In this document: one piece after another, positions 24,214 to 33,344 of the stretch | How positions within the stretch are numbered: position 1 is the first letter of the stretch | Layout of the letters: every line of letters starts with the position of its first letter | From: Acidibrevibacterium fodinaquatile | GTDB taxonomy: Bacteria > Pseudomonadota > Alphaproteobacteria > Acetobacterales > Acetobacteraceae | DNA: 64,000 nt | Assembly (NCBI RefSeq): GCF_003352165.1 | Contig: NZ_CP029176.1 | Coordinates: 3,541,501 to 3,605,500, forward strand | Direction of reading: 5' to 3' | The notes under the pieces: generated by a model | What the model was told of the DNA's origin: nothing | The model's input: only the letters and a program-made list of their open reading frames with translations | The model's database searches: none | Made by a program: the position numbers and the translations under genes

Positions 24214-26006
24214 CGTCGCGCCTCACGCCAGGCGCGCCAGCCGCCGAAGCGCGTGATATCCTCGCCCGCCGCGCCGGCCTCGCAGATGAAGCCGAACGTC
24301 GGCGCGCCGCCTTCGAGCAGGACCGTGCCGAGCCCGAGCGGCGGGGCGATGCCAGCCAGAAGCGCGGCCAGCGCGGCGCTGGGCAGCGCCCAGATCTCAC
24401 CCGCGATCGCGGCACCGCCTTCACCGACCGGCACCAGGCCGGGGCGCGGCACGGCGCCGGGCAGGGCCAGCATGCGATAGCGCGGCGCGGTGCGGCAGGG
24501 GCGGCAAAAACGGCCGCCGAGGGCAAGCAGGGCGGGGTTTAGCGCCTCGCCCGCGAGATGGGCGCCAAACACCGCGATCTCGATCTCGGGATGAACGTTG
24601 TTACCCTCCGGCGCCGGCACGGCCGCCGGCTGGGGATGGCCGGTCGCCCCGAGCGGTGTCGCGGCATCACGCTGCATGCGCTCGGCGAAGGCGGCGAGCA
24701 CGCCGTCATGAAAGGCGGGGCCGATCAGGGTCACGCCGGCGGGGAAGCCATTGGACGAGAATCCGCCCGGGATCGCGATCGCCGCGAGGTCGAGGAGATT
24801 GGTGAAGTTGGTATAGCGGCCGAGTTCGCTGTTGGTCGCGATCGGCTCGGCGGCGATCTCGGCGAGGCTGAAGGCGCCCGACACGCTGGGGACGAGCAGG
24901 AAGGCGAGGCGCTGCCAGAGCGGCGCTGTCGCCTGGCGGAGGGCCGCGAGCCGGTGCTGAGCGGCGAAGAGATCGACGGCGCTTGCCGCGAACCCGGCGC
25001 CGACGATCTCGCGGGTTACCGGGTGTAGCCCCTCCGGGTTTTCGGCAAAGATCGTGCGGAGTGCCGTGCTGCGCTCGGCGACCCAAGGGCCATAGAGTAG
25101 GGCCGCGGCCTCGGCGAAGGGCGCGAAATCGATCTCCTCGGCTTCGCCGCCGGCGGCGACGGCGTGGGCGATCGCCTGCTCGAACACCGTGCGCGATGCC
25201 GGATCGCCGTGGAACACGAGCGCCGCCGGCGCCGGCACGCCGAAGCGAAACCGCGCCGGCGGGCGCTGGGCGAGGGAAAATCCAGGGGGTGCGGCGCGGC
25301 TATAAGGGTCGGCGGCGTCGAACCCGGCGGCAACCGCGAGCACCGCCCGAGCATCGGCGACGGTGAGCGCAAAGATCGAAACGCAATCGAGTGAGCGGCA
25401 GGCGGGGACGACGCCGCGGGTGCTGATTAGCCCACGAGTCGGCTTGAGGCCGACGAGATTGTTGAAGGCGGCGGGCACGCGGCCGGAGCCAGCGGTATCG
25501 GTGCCGAGCGCGAAGCTGACCAGGCCGGCGGCCACCGCGACCGCCGAGCCCGAACTCGACCCGCCCGGCGCCATCGCCGGATCGAACGGGTTGCGCGGCG
25601 TGCCATAGGGCGAGCGCACGCCGACCAGGCCGGTCGCGAACTGATCGAGATTGGTCTTGCCGATCAGGATTGCCCCGGCGGCGACGAGGCGCGCGACCAC
25701 CGGCGCCGACTGCGCGGGCTGATAGGCAAAAGCGGGACAGGCGGCGGTGGTCGGGAGGGGGGCCGCGTCAATATTGTCCTTGACCGCGAAGGGGATGCCA
25801 TAGAGCGGGCCGCGCGCCAGGGGCGCTTGCGCCGCGAGCGCCTTCGCCTCGGCGCGGAGATCCTCGGCGGGACGAAGGCTGATCCAGACATGATCATCGC
25901 CGGCGGCGGCGATCCGGCGGAGGATGTCATCGACCACGGCGAGCGGCGTCGTCCTGCCCGCGGCATAGGCGGCGGCGAGACGCGCGAGATCGAGGCTCAG
26001 CGCCAT
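24210..26006 (-). CDS. atzF: Allophanate hydrolase
   Basis: A 598-residue protein hydrolysing allophanate to ammonia and CO2, the last step of biuret and cyanurate breakdown. Residues 1-440 are an amidase-signature domain with the Lys-Ser-Ser triad (FAVKDNIDAAPLPTTA, APGGSSSGSAVAVAAG, LGTDTAGSGRVPAAFNNLVG). The C-terminal part from about 470 (IAVFGAHLAGEALNPAL, PAPRYRM-like TAPRYRMLAL) is the small domain unique to AtzF and urea-amidolyase, which finishes the decarboxylation. I use the ATG at 26006; a TTG four codons upstream is possible. No urea carboxylase is present, so its allophanate should come from biuret rather than urea. Confidence 0.93.
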   Translation of the reverse strand: MALSLDLARLAAAYAAGRTTPLAVVDDILRRIAAAGDDHVWISLRPAEDLRAEAKALAAQAPLARGPLYGIPFAVKDNIDAAPLPTTAACPAFAYQPAQSAPVVARLVAAGAILIGKTNLDQFATGLVGVRSPYGTPRNPFDPAMAPGGSSSGSAVAVAAGLVSFALGTDTAGSGRVPAAFNNLVGLKPTRGLISTRGVVPACRSLDCVSIFALTVADARAVLAVAAGFDAADPYSRAAPPGFSLAQRPPARFRFGVPAPAALVFHGDPASRTVFEQAIAHAVAAGGEAEEIDFAPFAEAAALLYGPWVAERSTALRTIFAENPEGLHPVTREIVGAGFAASAVDLFAAQHRLAALRQATAPLWQRLAFLLVPSVSGAFSLAEIAAEPIATNSELGRYTNFTNLLDLAAIAIPGGFSSNGFPAGVTLIGPAFHDGVLAAFAERMQRDAATPLGATGHPQPAAVPAPEGNNVHPEIEIAVFGAHLAGEALNPALLALGGRFCRPCRTAPRYRMLALPGAVPRPGLVPVGEGGAAIAGEIWALPSAALAALLAGIAPPLGLGTVLLEGGAPTFGFICEAGAAGEDITRFGGWRAWREARR

Positions 26007-26292
26007 GGGTGTCGCCAATGTTGCGGCCCGCGGTGAGAAAATGTCGTCATCCGTATCTCCTTATGCATCGCCTTCTATGCATCGCATTCTCTGGCCGCCC
26101 CTTTGCCCGCATGCCGGCCAACCTCTGTACCCCAGAAGCGCCCCGGGATATGCCTTGGGGAAATACAAGAACGAGGCCATTCCCGCCGCTTCGGGTGATC
26201 TTACGGCAAATTCTCCCCGTGCTGCGGCAGGCGCGCGCTATTTTGCCAGATTTTCGGCAGAGTCGGCATAAATTTTATGCAGTGCATGCGAT

Positions 26293-26304
26293 TTTGTATG
26301 CAAA
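26293..26304. promoter_or_regulatory. Candidate GntR/FCD operator
   Basis: TTTGTATGCAAA has perfect TTTG/CAAA arms around TATG. This resembles the TTGT-ATACAA-type half-sites of FadR-subfamily regulators. It lies in the shared region controlled, by inference, by the regulator at 23512-24213. Confidence 0.35.
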
Positions 26305-26352
26305 TTCCTTCCCTGCCCGCTGTGCACCGCCGAATGCGCCTCGGCCCAAACG

Positions 26353-26368
26353 TGGCACGGGATTTGAA
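26353..26368 (+). promoter_or_regulatory. Sigma-54-like promoter for the BMP transporter / formamidase / biuret hydrolase operon
   Basis: TGGCACGGGATTTGAA has a perfect -24 box TGGCACG and the correct spacing, but TTGAA in place of TTGCA at -12. The start codon follows about 64 bases later. Confidence 0.5.
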
Positions 26369-26431
26369 TACGGTGAAGACCATGCCGAGCGCGGCTTTGC
26401 GCGCCGCGCGGCACTCTCGCCGGAGGAAAAC

Positions 26432-27556
26432 ATGGCTCTCGATCCCCTCGCTTCGCGTAACTTTTCCCGCCGCGCCCTGCTCGGAATGACCGGCGGCCTC
26501 GCCGCCGCCGCCCTCACCCCGGGCTGGCGCGCCGGCGCCGCCGGCACGCTCGAAATCGGCTTCCTCTATGTCGGCGCGCGCGATGATTACGGCTACAACC
26601 AGGCCCATGCCGAGGGCGCCGCCGCGGTCAAGAAAATGCCTGGCGTGAAGGTTTTGGAAGAAGAGCGCATCCCCGAGACCGTCGATGTCGTCAAGTCGAT
26701 GGACAGCATGATCGAACTCGACGACGCCGCATTGCTGTTTCCAACCTCGTTTGGCTACTACAACCCCTTCGTTCTGCAGGAGGCGAAGAAATACCCAAAG
26801 GTGCAATTCCGCCATTGCGGCGGGTTGTGGACGGAGAAAGACCCGAAAAACGCCGGCAGCTATTTCGGCTATATCGATGAGTGCCAGTATCTCTCGGGTA
26901 TCGTTGCCGGCCATATGAGCGAGACGAAGAAGCTCGGCTTCGTCGCGGCCAAACCCATCCCGCAGGTGCTGCGCAACATCAACGCCTTCACCCTCGGCGC
27001 GCAGCGGGTCGATCCCAAGATCACGACGACGGTGATCTTCACCGGCGACTGGTCGATGCCGGTCAAGGAGGCGGAAGCGACCAACGCCCTCGCCGATCAG
27101 GGCATCGACGTCGTCACCTGCCATGTCGACAGCCCGAAAGTCACCATCCAAACCGCCGAAGGGCGTGGGCTCTACACCTGCGGTTATCACGTCAACCAGG
27201 CGCCGCTCGCGCCCAAAGGCTATCTCACCGGCGCGGAATGGAACTGGGCGACGGTCTATCGTAATTTCGTTGCCGAAATGCAGGCGGGCAAGCCGCTGCC
27301 GAATTTCGTGCGTGGTGGCCTGCGCGAGGGTATCGTCAAAACCTCGCCCTACGGCGCCATGGTGCCGGCGGCGGCGCGCGCCGAGGCGGATGACGTGAAG
27401 GCCAAGCTCGTTGCCGGCGAGTTCGTGATCTTCAAGGGGCCGGTCGCCGACAATAACGGCAAGCAGGTGATCGCGGCCGGCGTCGATCACGGCCAGACCG
27501 ATCTCTGGCTGGAAAAGATGGACTGGCTCGCCGCCGGCGTGATCGGCAAGACCTGA
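26432..27556 (+). CDS. BMP-family ABC transporter binding protein (Tat-exported)
   Basis: A 374-residue PnrA/BMP-type (nucleoside-binding-like) lipoprotein-family relative. The N-terminus RNFSRRALLGMTGGLAAAAL is a twin-arginine signal. The mature domain starts LEIGFLYVGARDDYGYNQAH and keeps YFGYIDECQYLSGIVAGHMS, the BMP hallmark. GGAGG six bases upstream fixes the start. Its operon encodes two permeases, a formamidase, a biuret hydrolase and the ATPase, so the ligand is likely a urea-type or amide compound, or a nucleobase derivative, rather than a nucleoside. Confidence 0.9.
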   Translation: MALDPLASRNFSRRALLGMTGGLAAAALTPGWRAGAAGTLEIGFLYVGARDDYGYNQAHAEGAAAVKKMPGVKVLEEERIPETVDVVKSMDSMIELDDAALLFPTSFGYYNPFVLQEAKKYPKVQFRHCGGLWTEKDPKNAGSYFGYIDECQYLSGIVAGHMSETKKLGFVAAKPIPQVLRNINAFTLGAQRVDPKITTTVIFTGDWSMPVKEAEATNALADQGIDVVTCHVDSPKVTIQTAEGRGLYTCGYHVNQAPLAPKGYLTGAEWNWATVYRNFVAEMQAGKPLPNFVRGGLREGIVKTSPYGAMVPAAARAEADDVKAKLVAGEFVIFKGPVADNNGKQVIAAGVDHGQTDLWLEKMDWLAAGVIGKT

Positions 27557-27585
27557 GGGCGGCGGGACGGGGCGCGCGGGCCGGC

Positions 27586-28719
27586 ATGACCTCCCTCACC
27601 CGTGGTTTCACCCTGGGCCTTGGCGCACATCAGGCAATGCGGGGCCGCTGGCTTGGCCGGATTGCCGAGGCATGGGCGCTCCCGCTCCTCGCGTTGACGG
27701 TCGCGCTTGTCGCATTCGGCGCCTTTCTCGCCGCCTGCGGCGTTGATCCGCTTTCAGCGGCGGCGCTAATCTGGCGCGGCGCCTTCGGCACCTGGTTTTC
27801 GTGGCAAAACACGCTGCAGAAAGCCTCCCCCTTGCTTCTTACCGGCCTCGCCATGGCGCTCCCGGCGCGGGTCGGGCTCATGGTGATCGGCGGCGAGGGC
27901 GCGCTGGTGCTCGGCGGGCTTGCCTGCGCGGTGATCGGCCCGGCACTCTCCGGCCTCGCCGGAAGCGCCGGCGGCGCCCTCCTCGCGCAGGCCTTGATGC
28001 TCGCGGGCGGCATGGCGGCGGGCGCGCTCTGGCTGATGATCCCGGGCGCGCTGCGCTTCTGGCGCAGCGTCAACGAGACGATTTCTTCGCTCCTCCTCAA
28101 CACCATCGCCATCGCGGTGATGAACCAGCTCGTCGAGGGGGTGCTGCGCGACCCGTTGAGCCTCAACAAACCCTCGACGGTGCCGCTCGCGCCCGGCCTC
28201 ATGCTCGGTCAGATCCCGGGGCTATCGGTGCATGTCGGGCTCGGCTTCGGGCTGATTTTCTGCCTTGCCGCCGGCGTTCTCATGCAGCGGACGAGCTTCG
28301 GCTTCGCGGCCAGCGTCAATGGCGGCAATCCACGCGCGGCGCAAATGGTCGGGATCGATGTCGGGCGGCTGATCCTGATCGCCTGCGCCCTGGCTGGCGC
28401 CAGTGCCGGGCTCGCCGGCGCGGTCGAGGTCGCCGCCGTCCAGGGCAGCGCCACCGCCTCGCTCGCCGCCGGCTACGGCTATAGCGGCATCCTGGTCGCC
28501 TTTCTTGCCCGCCACAACCCGTTCGCGATCATTCCGGTCGCCCTCCTTCTCGGCGGGATCGCGGCGAGCGACGGGCTGCTGCAACGCCATCTCGATCTGC
28601 CGGACGCGACGGTTGCGGTGCTGCAGGGCTTCGTTTTCATCGCCGTACTCGCCGCCGAGACGTTTTCCGGGCGGCTTCGGCTTCCGCTTCCCCTCAGGGG
28701 TGAGCCACGCGATGGCTGA
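27586..28719 (+). CDS. ABC transporter permease (BmpB/YufP type)
   Basis: A 377-residue membrane protein with about nine hydrophobic segments of the BPD_transp_2 family. VIGGEGALVLGGLACAVIG and LRFWRSVNETISSLLLNTIA are typical of the first permease of BMP/nucleoside importers. FAASVNGGNPRAAQMVGIDV is the cytoplasmic coupling motif. The last eight bases overlap the next permease gene. Confidence 0.9.
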   Translation: MTSLTRGFTLGLGAHQAMRGRWLGRIAEAWALPLLALTVALVAFGAFLAACGVDPLSAAALIWRGAFGTWFSWQNTLQKASPLLLTGLAMALPARVGLMVIGGEGALVLGGLACAVIGPALSGLAGSAGGALLAQALMLAGGMAAGALWLMIPGALRFWRSVNETISSLLLNTIAIAVMNQLVEGVLRDPLSLNKPSTVPLAPGLMLGQIPGLSVHVGLGFGLIFCLAAGVLMQRTSFGFAASVNGGNPRAAQMVGIDVGRLILIACALAGASAGLAGAVEVAAVQGSATASLAAGYGYSGILVAFLARHNPFAIIPVALLLGGIAASDGLLQRHLDLPDATVAVLQGFVFIAVLAAETFSGRLRLPLPLRGEPRDG

Positions 28720-29632
28720 TCTCGGCGCAGCCGGCGTTGCCCTCGCGCTGTTCGGCGGCGCCATCCGCGCGAGCACGCCGTTTTTGTTCGTGAGCCTCGG
28801 CGAGTGCCTGACCGAATTATCCGGGCGCATCAATCTCGGCCTCGAAGGCACGCTGGTCTGTGGCGCGATGAGCGCTTATGGCGCGGCGTTGCTTTCGGGC
28901 TCGCCCTGGCTCGGCGTGCTTGCCGCAGCACTCGTCGGCGCGCTGCTCGGCGCGCTCCACGCCGGGCTCTGCAGCCTCAAGCGTGTGAACGACATCGCGG
29001 TCGGCATCGCGCTGATGGTGCTCGGCACTGGGCTTGCGTTCTTTTTCGGCAAACCCCTGATCCAGCCCCGCGCGCCGATGCTGCCGGCACTGCATGTCTG
29101 CCCCACTTGCCAGTTCGCGCCGCTTCGCGCCGCCCTCGACATCAACCCGCTGTTCCTGATCGGCGTCGTGCTCGCCTTCGTGCTGCGCTGGGGGCTTGCC
29201 AATACACGGCCCGGTCTCGTGCTCCGCACCGTCGGTGACAGCAGCGAGGCGGCACGCGCGATGGGCTATGCGCCGCTTTGGGTGCGGCTCTGGGCGACGA
29301 TGGCGGGCGGCGCTCTGGCCGGCATCGGTGGTGCCTTTCTTTCGCTCTATTATCCCGGGTCGTGGAATGAGGGGCTCTCCAGTGGCCAGGGGCTGATCGC
29401 CGTCGCTCTCGTGATTTTCGCGCGCTGGCGCCCGCTCGCCTGCCTCTTTGCCTCCCTCCTGTTCGGCGCCGCCGGCGCCTTGGGCCCCGCGCTGCAATCG
29501 ATCGGCGTGCATCAGGGCACGTATCTGTTCAATGCCGCTCCCTACGCACTGACGCTCGCGATCATGATCGCAAGCGCCTCACGTCGCGGTACGCGCGTCA
29601 GCGCGCCTGGTGAATTGGGTGCGATGCATTGA
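28712..29632 (+). CDS. ABC transporter permease (YufQ type)
   Basis: A 306-residue second permease of the BMP-type importer with about nine membrane segments. FVSLGECLTELSGRINLGLE is the characteristic N-terminal motif, and LRTVGDSSEAARAMGYAP is the ATPase-contact loop. It starts at 28712 inside the end of the previous gene (ATGGCTGA overlap), implying coupled translation of the heterodimer halves. Confidence 0.9.
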   Translation: MADLGAAGVALALFGGAIRASTPFLFVSLGECLTELSGRINLGLEGTLVCGAMSAYGAALLSGSPWLGVLAAALVGALLGALHAGLCSLKRVNDIAVGIALMVLGTGLAFFFGKPLIQPRAPMLPALHVCPTCQFAPLRAALDINPLFLIGVVLAFVLRWGLANTRPGLVLRTVGDSSEAARAMGYAPLWVRLWATMAGGALAGIGGAFLSLYYPGSWNEGLSSGQGLIAVALVIFARWRPLACLFASLLFGAAGALGPALQSIGVHQGTYLFNAAPYALTLAIMIASASRRGTRVSAPGELGAMH

Positions 29633-29654
29633 AGATAAGGAACGGAGCAAAAGC

Positions 29655-30638
29655 ATGAGCGGTCTTGGCGGTCTGAACAAATCTCCCGCCGGCGTCGTCA
29701 TCGGCCTTGTGCAGCTTGCGCTGCCGATGGTCGAGACGCCGGCCGATCTCGCAGCGCAGACACGCCGCATCGTCGCCCTCGTCGGCAAGGCGCGGCGGGC
29801 GCTGCCGGGGATGGATATGGTCGTCTTTCCCGAATACGCGCTGCATGGCTTGTCGATGAACACCGCGCCGGCGTTGATGTGTCGGCGCGACGGGCCGGAG
29901 GTCGCCGCGTTTCGCGATGCCTGCCGCACGCATCGCATCTGGGGCTGCTTTTCGATCATGGAACACAATCCCGGTGGCAATCCCTGGAACGCCGGTCTCG
30001 TCTTCGACCCTGACGGCAACGAAAAGCTTTACTATCGGAAGCTTCACCCCTGGGTGCCGGTCGAGCCCTGGGCGCCGGGGGATCTCGGCATCCCTGTCTT
30101 CACCGGGCCGAACGGCGCGCGCATGGCGCTGATCATCTGCCATGACGGCATGTTCCCGGAAATGGCGCGCGAGGCCGCTTATAAGGGCGCCGAGATCATG
30201 CTGCGCACCGCGGGCTATACCGCGCCGATCCGGCATGCCTGGAAACTCACCAATCAGGCCAACGCCTTTTGCAATCTCATGTATACCGCGAGCGTCTGTC
30301 TCGCCGGCAGTGACGGCACGTTCAATTCGATGGGCGAGGGCATGTTCGTCAATTTCGACGGCATGCCGCTCGTCGAAGGCAACGGCCTCGCCGATGAGAT
30401 CATCACCGCTGAACTGCGCCTTGATCTCGTGCGCGAGGCGCGCCGCCTGTGGGGGGTCGAGAACAATATCTATCAGTTCGGCCATCGCGGCTATGTCGCC
30501 GTCGCCGGCGGCGCGCGCGATTGCCCCTATACCTACATGGCCGATCTCGCCGCGGGCCGCTATCGCCTGCCCTGGGAAGATGACATCGCGATCACCGATG
30601 GCACGGGCTTTGGGTTTCCGCCGCCGCCCGCAACGTGA
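29655..30638 (+). CDS. amiF: Formamidase, nitrilase superfamily
   Basis: A 327-residue aliphatic-amidase-branch nitrilase. The Glu-Lys-Cys triad is visible as [23 protein letters not shown] and [32 protein letters not shown] at the start and [17 protein letters not shown] near the end match AmiF proteins, which hydrolyse formamide to formate and ammonia. GGAG precedes the start by about ten bases. Its placement inside an importer operon suggests that imported amides are hydrolysed at once. Confidence 0.93.
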   Translation: MSGLGGLNKSPAGVVIGLVQLALPMVETPADLAAQTRRIVALVGKARRALPGMDMVVFPEYALHGLSMNTAPALMCRRDGPEVAAFRDACRTHRIWGCFSIMEHNPGGNPWNAGLVFDPDGNEKLYYRKLHPWVPVEPWAPGDLGIPVFTGPNGARMALIICHDGMFPEMAREAAYKGAEIMLRTAGYTAPIRHAWKLTNQANAFCNLMYTASVCLAGSDGTFNSMGEGMFVNFDGMPLVEGNGLADEIITAELRLDLVREARRLWGVENNIYQFGHRGYVAVAGGARDCPYTYMADLAAGRYRLPWEDDIAITDGTGFGFPPPPAT

Positions 30639-30667
30639 GCGTGAGCGAAATAACGAGGAGCCGATCG

Positions 30668-31351
30668 ATGTTCTTCCCCACCATCGCCGCCGATCCCTAT
30701 CCCTGGCCCTATGACGGGACGCTTTCTGCGCGGACGACGGCGCTAATCGTCATCGACATGCAGACCGATTTCTGCGGCATCGGCGGCTATGTCGACAAGA
30801 TGGGCTATGATCTCTCGCTGACGCGGGCACCGATCACGCCGATCTCGAACGTGCTCGCCGCGATGCGCGCGGGGGGTTTTCCGATTTTTCACACCCGCGA
30901 GGGCCATCGCCCCGACCTCTCCGATCTGCCGGCGAACAAACGCTGGCGGTCGCGCAAGATCGGCGCCGGGATCGGCGATCCCGGCCCCTGCGGGCGCATC
31001 CTTGTGCGCGGCGAGCCGGGCTGGGAGATCATTCCCGAACTCGCGCCCATCGCCGGCGAGGTGATCATCGACAAGCCGGGGAAGGGCTCGTTCTACGCCA
31101 CCGATCTCGAACTGATGCTGCGCACGCGCGGCATCACCAATCTCATTCTCTGCGGCATCACCACCGACGTCTGCGTTCACACGACGATGCGCGAAGCCAA
31201 TGACCGTGGCTTCGAGTGCCTGATCCTCGCCGATGGAACCGGCGCGACCGATCACGGCAATCATCTCGCGGCCCTCAAGATGGTGACGATGCAGGGCGGC
31301 GTGTTCGGCGCGATTGCCGACAGCGCGGCAGTCCTCGCGGCCCTGTCATGA
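30668..31351 (+). CDS. biuH: Biuret amidohydrolase
   Basis: A 227-residue isochorismatase-fold cysteine hydrolase. The N-terminal [10 protein letters not shown] and the triad Asp ([17 protein letters not shown]), Lys ([17 protein letters not shown]) and Cys ([20 protein letters not shown]) match biuret hydrolase of Rhizobium closely as I recall it. [20 protein letters not shown] is also shared. It converts biuret to allophanate and ammonia, feeding the allophanate hydrolase at 24210-26006. A GAGGAG ribosome site precedes it, and the stop overlaps the ATPase start by four bases. Confidence 0.88.
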   Translation: MFFPTIAADPYPWPYDGTLSARTTALIVIDMQTDFCGIGGYVDKMGYDLSLTRAPITPISNVLAAMRAGGFPIFHTREGHRPDLSDLPANKRWRSRKIGAGIGDPGPCGRILVRGEPGWEIIPELAPIAGEVIIDKPGKGSFYATDLELMLRTRGITNLILCGITTDVCVHTTMREANDRGFECLILADGTGATDHGNHLAALKMVTMQGGVFGAIADSAAVLAALS

Positions 31352-32868
31352 CGGCGTCTGGCGCCGCGTCGCTCGAAGTCGCCGCCATGAGCAAGCGCTT
31401 CGGCGCCAATATCGCGCTCGCGGATGTCGATATGCGTATCCCGGCCGGAACGCTGCACGCGCTGCTCGGCGAAAACGGCGCCGGCAAAAGCACGCTCGTC
31501 AAATGCATCATCGGGAGTTATCGCGCCGATCGCGGTGATGTCCTGCTCGACGGCCGCGAGGTTGCGATCAACGGGCCGCGCGCTGCGCGCGCGCTTGGCC
31601 TTGGCATGGTCTATCAGCATTTCACGCTGGTCAGCGGCATGACGGTCGCGGAAAACATGGTGATGGCGCGCCCAAGAATCCCGACGATCGTCAATTGGCG
31701 GGCCGAGCGGCGAGCCCTTGAGGAGTTCATGGCGCACATGCCGTTTCGGGTGCCGCTCAATCGTCGGGTCGCGACGCTGGCCGCCGGTGAGAAGCAGAAG
31801 GTTGAAATTCTCAAACTTCTTTATCTCGGGTGCCGTTTTCTTATCCTCGATGAACCGACGGCGGTTCTGACGCCGGCGGAAGCGGATGAAGTGTTGCGCT
31901 TTCTCCGCGATCTCGTCGAGGCGCATAAACTCACCGTGCTGATGATCACACACAAATTCCGCGAAGTCACCGCCTACGCCGACGCGGTGACGGTGCTGCG
32001 GCGCGGGCGGCTGGCTGGCGCCGGCGCCGTCCGCGATCTAACGCCGGCGGCGATGGCGGCGATGATGGTCGGCACCATGCCGGCGGCAACACGCACCGAT
32101 CGCAACACCGCACCATCTCGGGAAACCCGGCTTAAAATCGAAGCCCTTGCCGCCATCCGCGATGATGGGGTCGCGGCACTCGATGGGGTTTCACTCTCGG
32201 TTCGCGCTGGAGAGATCGTTGGCATCGCCGGGGTTTCTGGCAACGGCCAGCGCGAACTGGTCGAGGTGCTGGCCGGGCAGCGGCGGGCAGTGGCGGGCGA
32301 GATCCGCATCGATGGCCAGCCATTCCGTTTCACACGCGCAGAAATTCGCGGCCATGGCGTGCGCTGCCTGCCGGAGGAGCCGCTCGCCAATGCCGGGGTC
32401 GCGCGGATGACGGTTGCCGAAAATCTCGCCCTTCGCGATTTCGATGTGCCCCCTTTTGCCGCCCGCGGCATCTGGCTCGATCGCGCCGCGATGCAGGCCG
32501 CGGCGGCGCGGAAAATCGAGGACTATAATGTCCGCCCGCCCGATCCCGATCTTCGGCTCGGCGCGCTTTCCGGCGGCAACGTCCAGCGCGCGATCCTGGC
32601 GCGCGAACTGACCGGCGAGGTGCGCGTTCTGATCGTCGCCAATCCCTGTTTCGGCCTCGATTTCACGGCCACGGCGGAAATCCGCGCGCGCTTGATGGCC
32701 GCGCGCAATCGCGGTGTCGCGATCTTGCTGGTGAGCGAGGATCTTGATGAAATCCAGGAGCTCGCCGACCGCATCCTGGTGATGGCGGGTGGTCGGATCG
32801 CCTATGAAAGCAGCGCCGCCAAGGCCGATCTCGCCGCGATCGGCATGGCGATGGCGGCGCATGACTGA
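31348..32868 (+). CDS. BMP-type ABC transporter ATPase with two nucleotide-binding domains
   Basis: A 506-residue tandem ATPase of the RbsA/YufO type. The first half has a full Walker A ([15 protein letters not shown] near residue 35) and Walker [14 protein letters not shown], but [16 protein letters not shown] replaces the canonical signature, as is usual here. The second half has the degenerate P-loop [16 protein letters not shown] and [16 protein letters not shown]. Walker B there is [12 protein letters not shown], lacking the catalytic Glu, again a family trait. It energises the two permeases encoded at 27586-29632 and closes the operon. Confidence 0.92.
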   Translation: MTASGAASLEVAAMSKRFGANIALADVDMRIPAGTLHALLGENGAGKSTLVKCIIGSYRADRGDVLLDGREVAINGPRAARALGLGMVYQHFTLVSGMTVAENMVMARPRIPTIVNWRAERRALEEFMAHMPFRVPLNRRVATLAAGEKQKVEILKLLYLGCRFLILDEPTAVLTPAEADEVLRFLRDLVEAHKLTVLMITHKFREVTAYADAVTVLRRGRLAGAGAVRDLTPAAMAAMMVGTMPAATRTDRNTAPSRETRLKIEALAAIRDDGVAALDGVSLSVRAGEIVGIAGVSGNGQRELVEVLAGQRRAVAGEIRIDGQPFRFTRAEIRGHGVRCLPEEPLANAGVARMTVAENLALRDFDVPPFAARGIWLDRAAMQAAAARKIEDYNVRPPDPDLRLGALSGGNVQRAILARELTGEVRVLIVANPCFGLDFTATAEIRARLMAARNRGVAILLVSEDLDEIQELADRILVMAGGRIAYESSAAKADLAAIGMAMAAHD

Positions 32869-32878
32869 TCTCACGGCA

Positions 32879-33172
32879 TGTATCCGGCACGATTGGAATT
32901 TGGGCTCTACCACATACTCAGCCTGAGCTTTCGGGATGTCGAGCTGATCCTGGCCGGGCGCGGCGTGATCGTCTCGTATGAGACTATCCGCCGATGGTGC
33001 CTGAAGTGCTGCACTACCTCGGGCGCGCCGTCGATCAGGATGGCGTCGTGCTCGATATCCTGGTGCAGAGCCGCCGCGTTCAGGGTCTGGCAAGAGGAGA
33101 CGTACGCCCAAAGCGCGGCACCATGATGTACCCGGCCTCCGTCGTGAGCCAAAACATGACCGAGCTTGGTTA
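32879..33172 (+). mobile_element. IS6-family transposase relic, internally deleted (copy 2)
   Basis: The forward frame reads GLYHILSLSFRDVELILAGR and then GVIVSYETIRRWCLK, the N-terminal helix-turn-helix region of IS6 transposases. RAVDQDGVVLDILVQSRR follows in another frame and joins directly to the C-terminal AFRVWQEETYAQSAA segment. The middle of the gene, including most of the DDE domain, is missing. The junction lies at GCCGC microhomology near 33070. The 3' end matches copy 1 at 11544. 33173-33344 contains no recognisable gene. Confidence 0.85.
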
Positions 33173-33344
33173 AGGTGGCCATGCCCAGAACGGCGCTACT
33201 TCCAACTTGATTTCCCAGGTCCGTGGCCCTCATCATGGGGGGCCAGTTCAGTCACCTGGTTATTCACCCGATTGCCCTGGGATGGCGACCATTGACAATC
33301 AGCCGCCCGGGGCCGCCAGATGGCGGCAAAAGGAGTCGTGCCCC

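Larger units (their letters stand above)
26007..26431. promoter_or_regulatory. Divergent control region between atzF and the BMP-type transporter operon
   Basis: 425 bases without a convincing gene. It holds a direct repeat TATGCATCGC at 26062-26071 and 26076-26085, just upstream of atzF. There is a weak minus-strand sigma-54-like site near 26165-26179 (TGGCCTCGTTCTTGT). A symmetric TTTG-N4-CAAA lies at 26293-26304. The plus-strand sigma-54-like site at 26353-26368 is listed separately. Open frames here lack family resemblance. Confidence 0.5.

Noticed and set aside
24210-26006. Glutamyl-tRNA amidotransferase subunit A
   Set aside because: The amidase-signature core is shared, but the extra C-terminal domain and the linkage to biuret hydrolase fit allophanate hydrolase.
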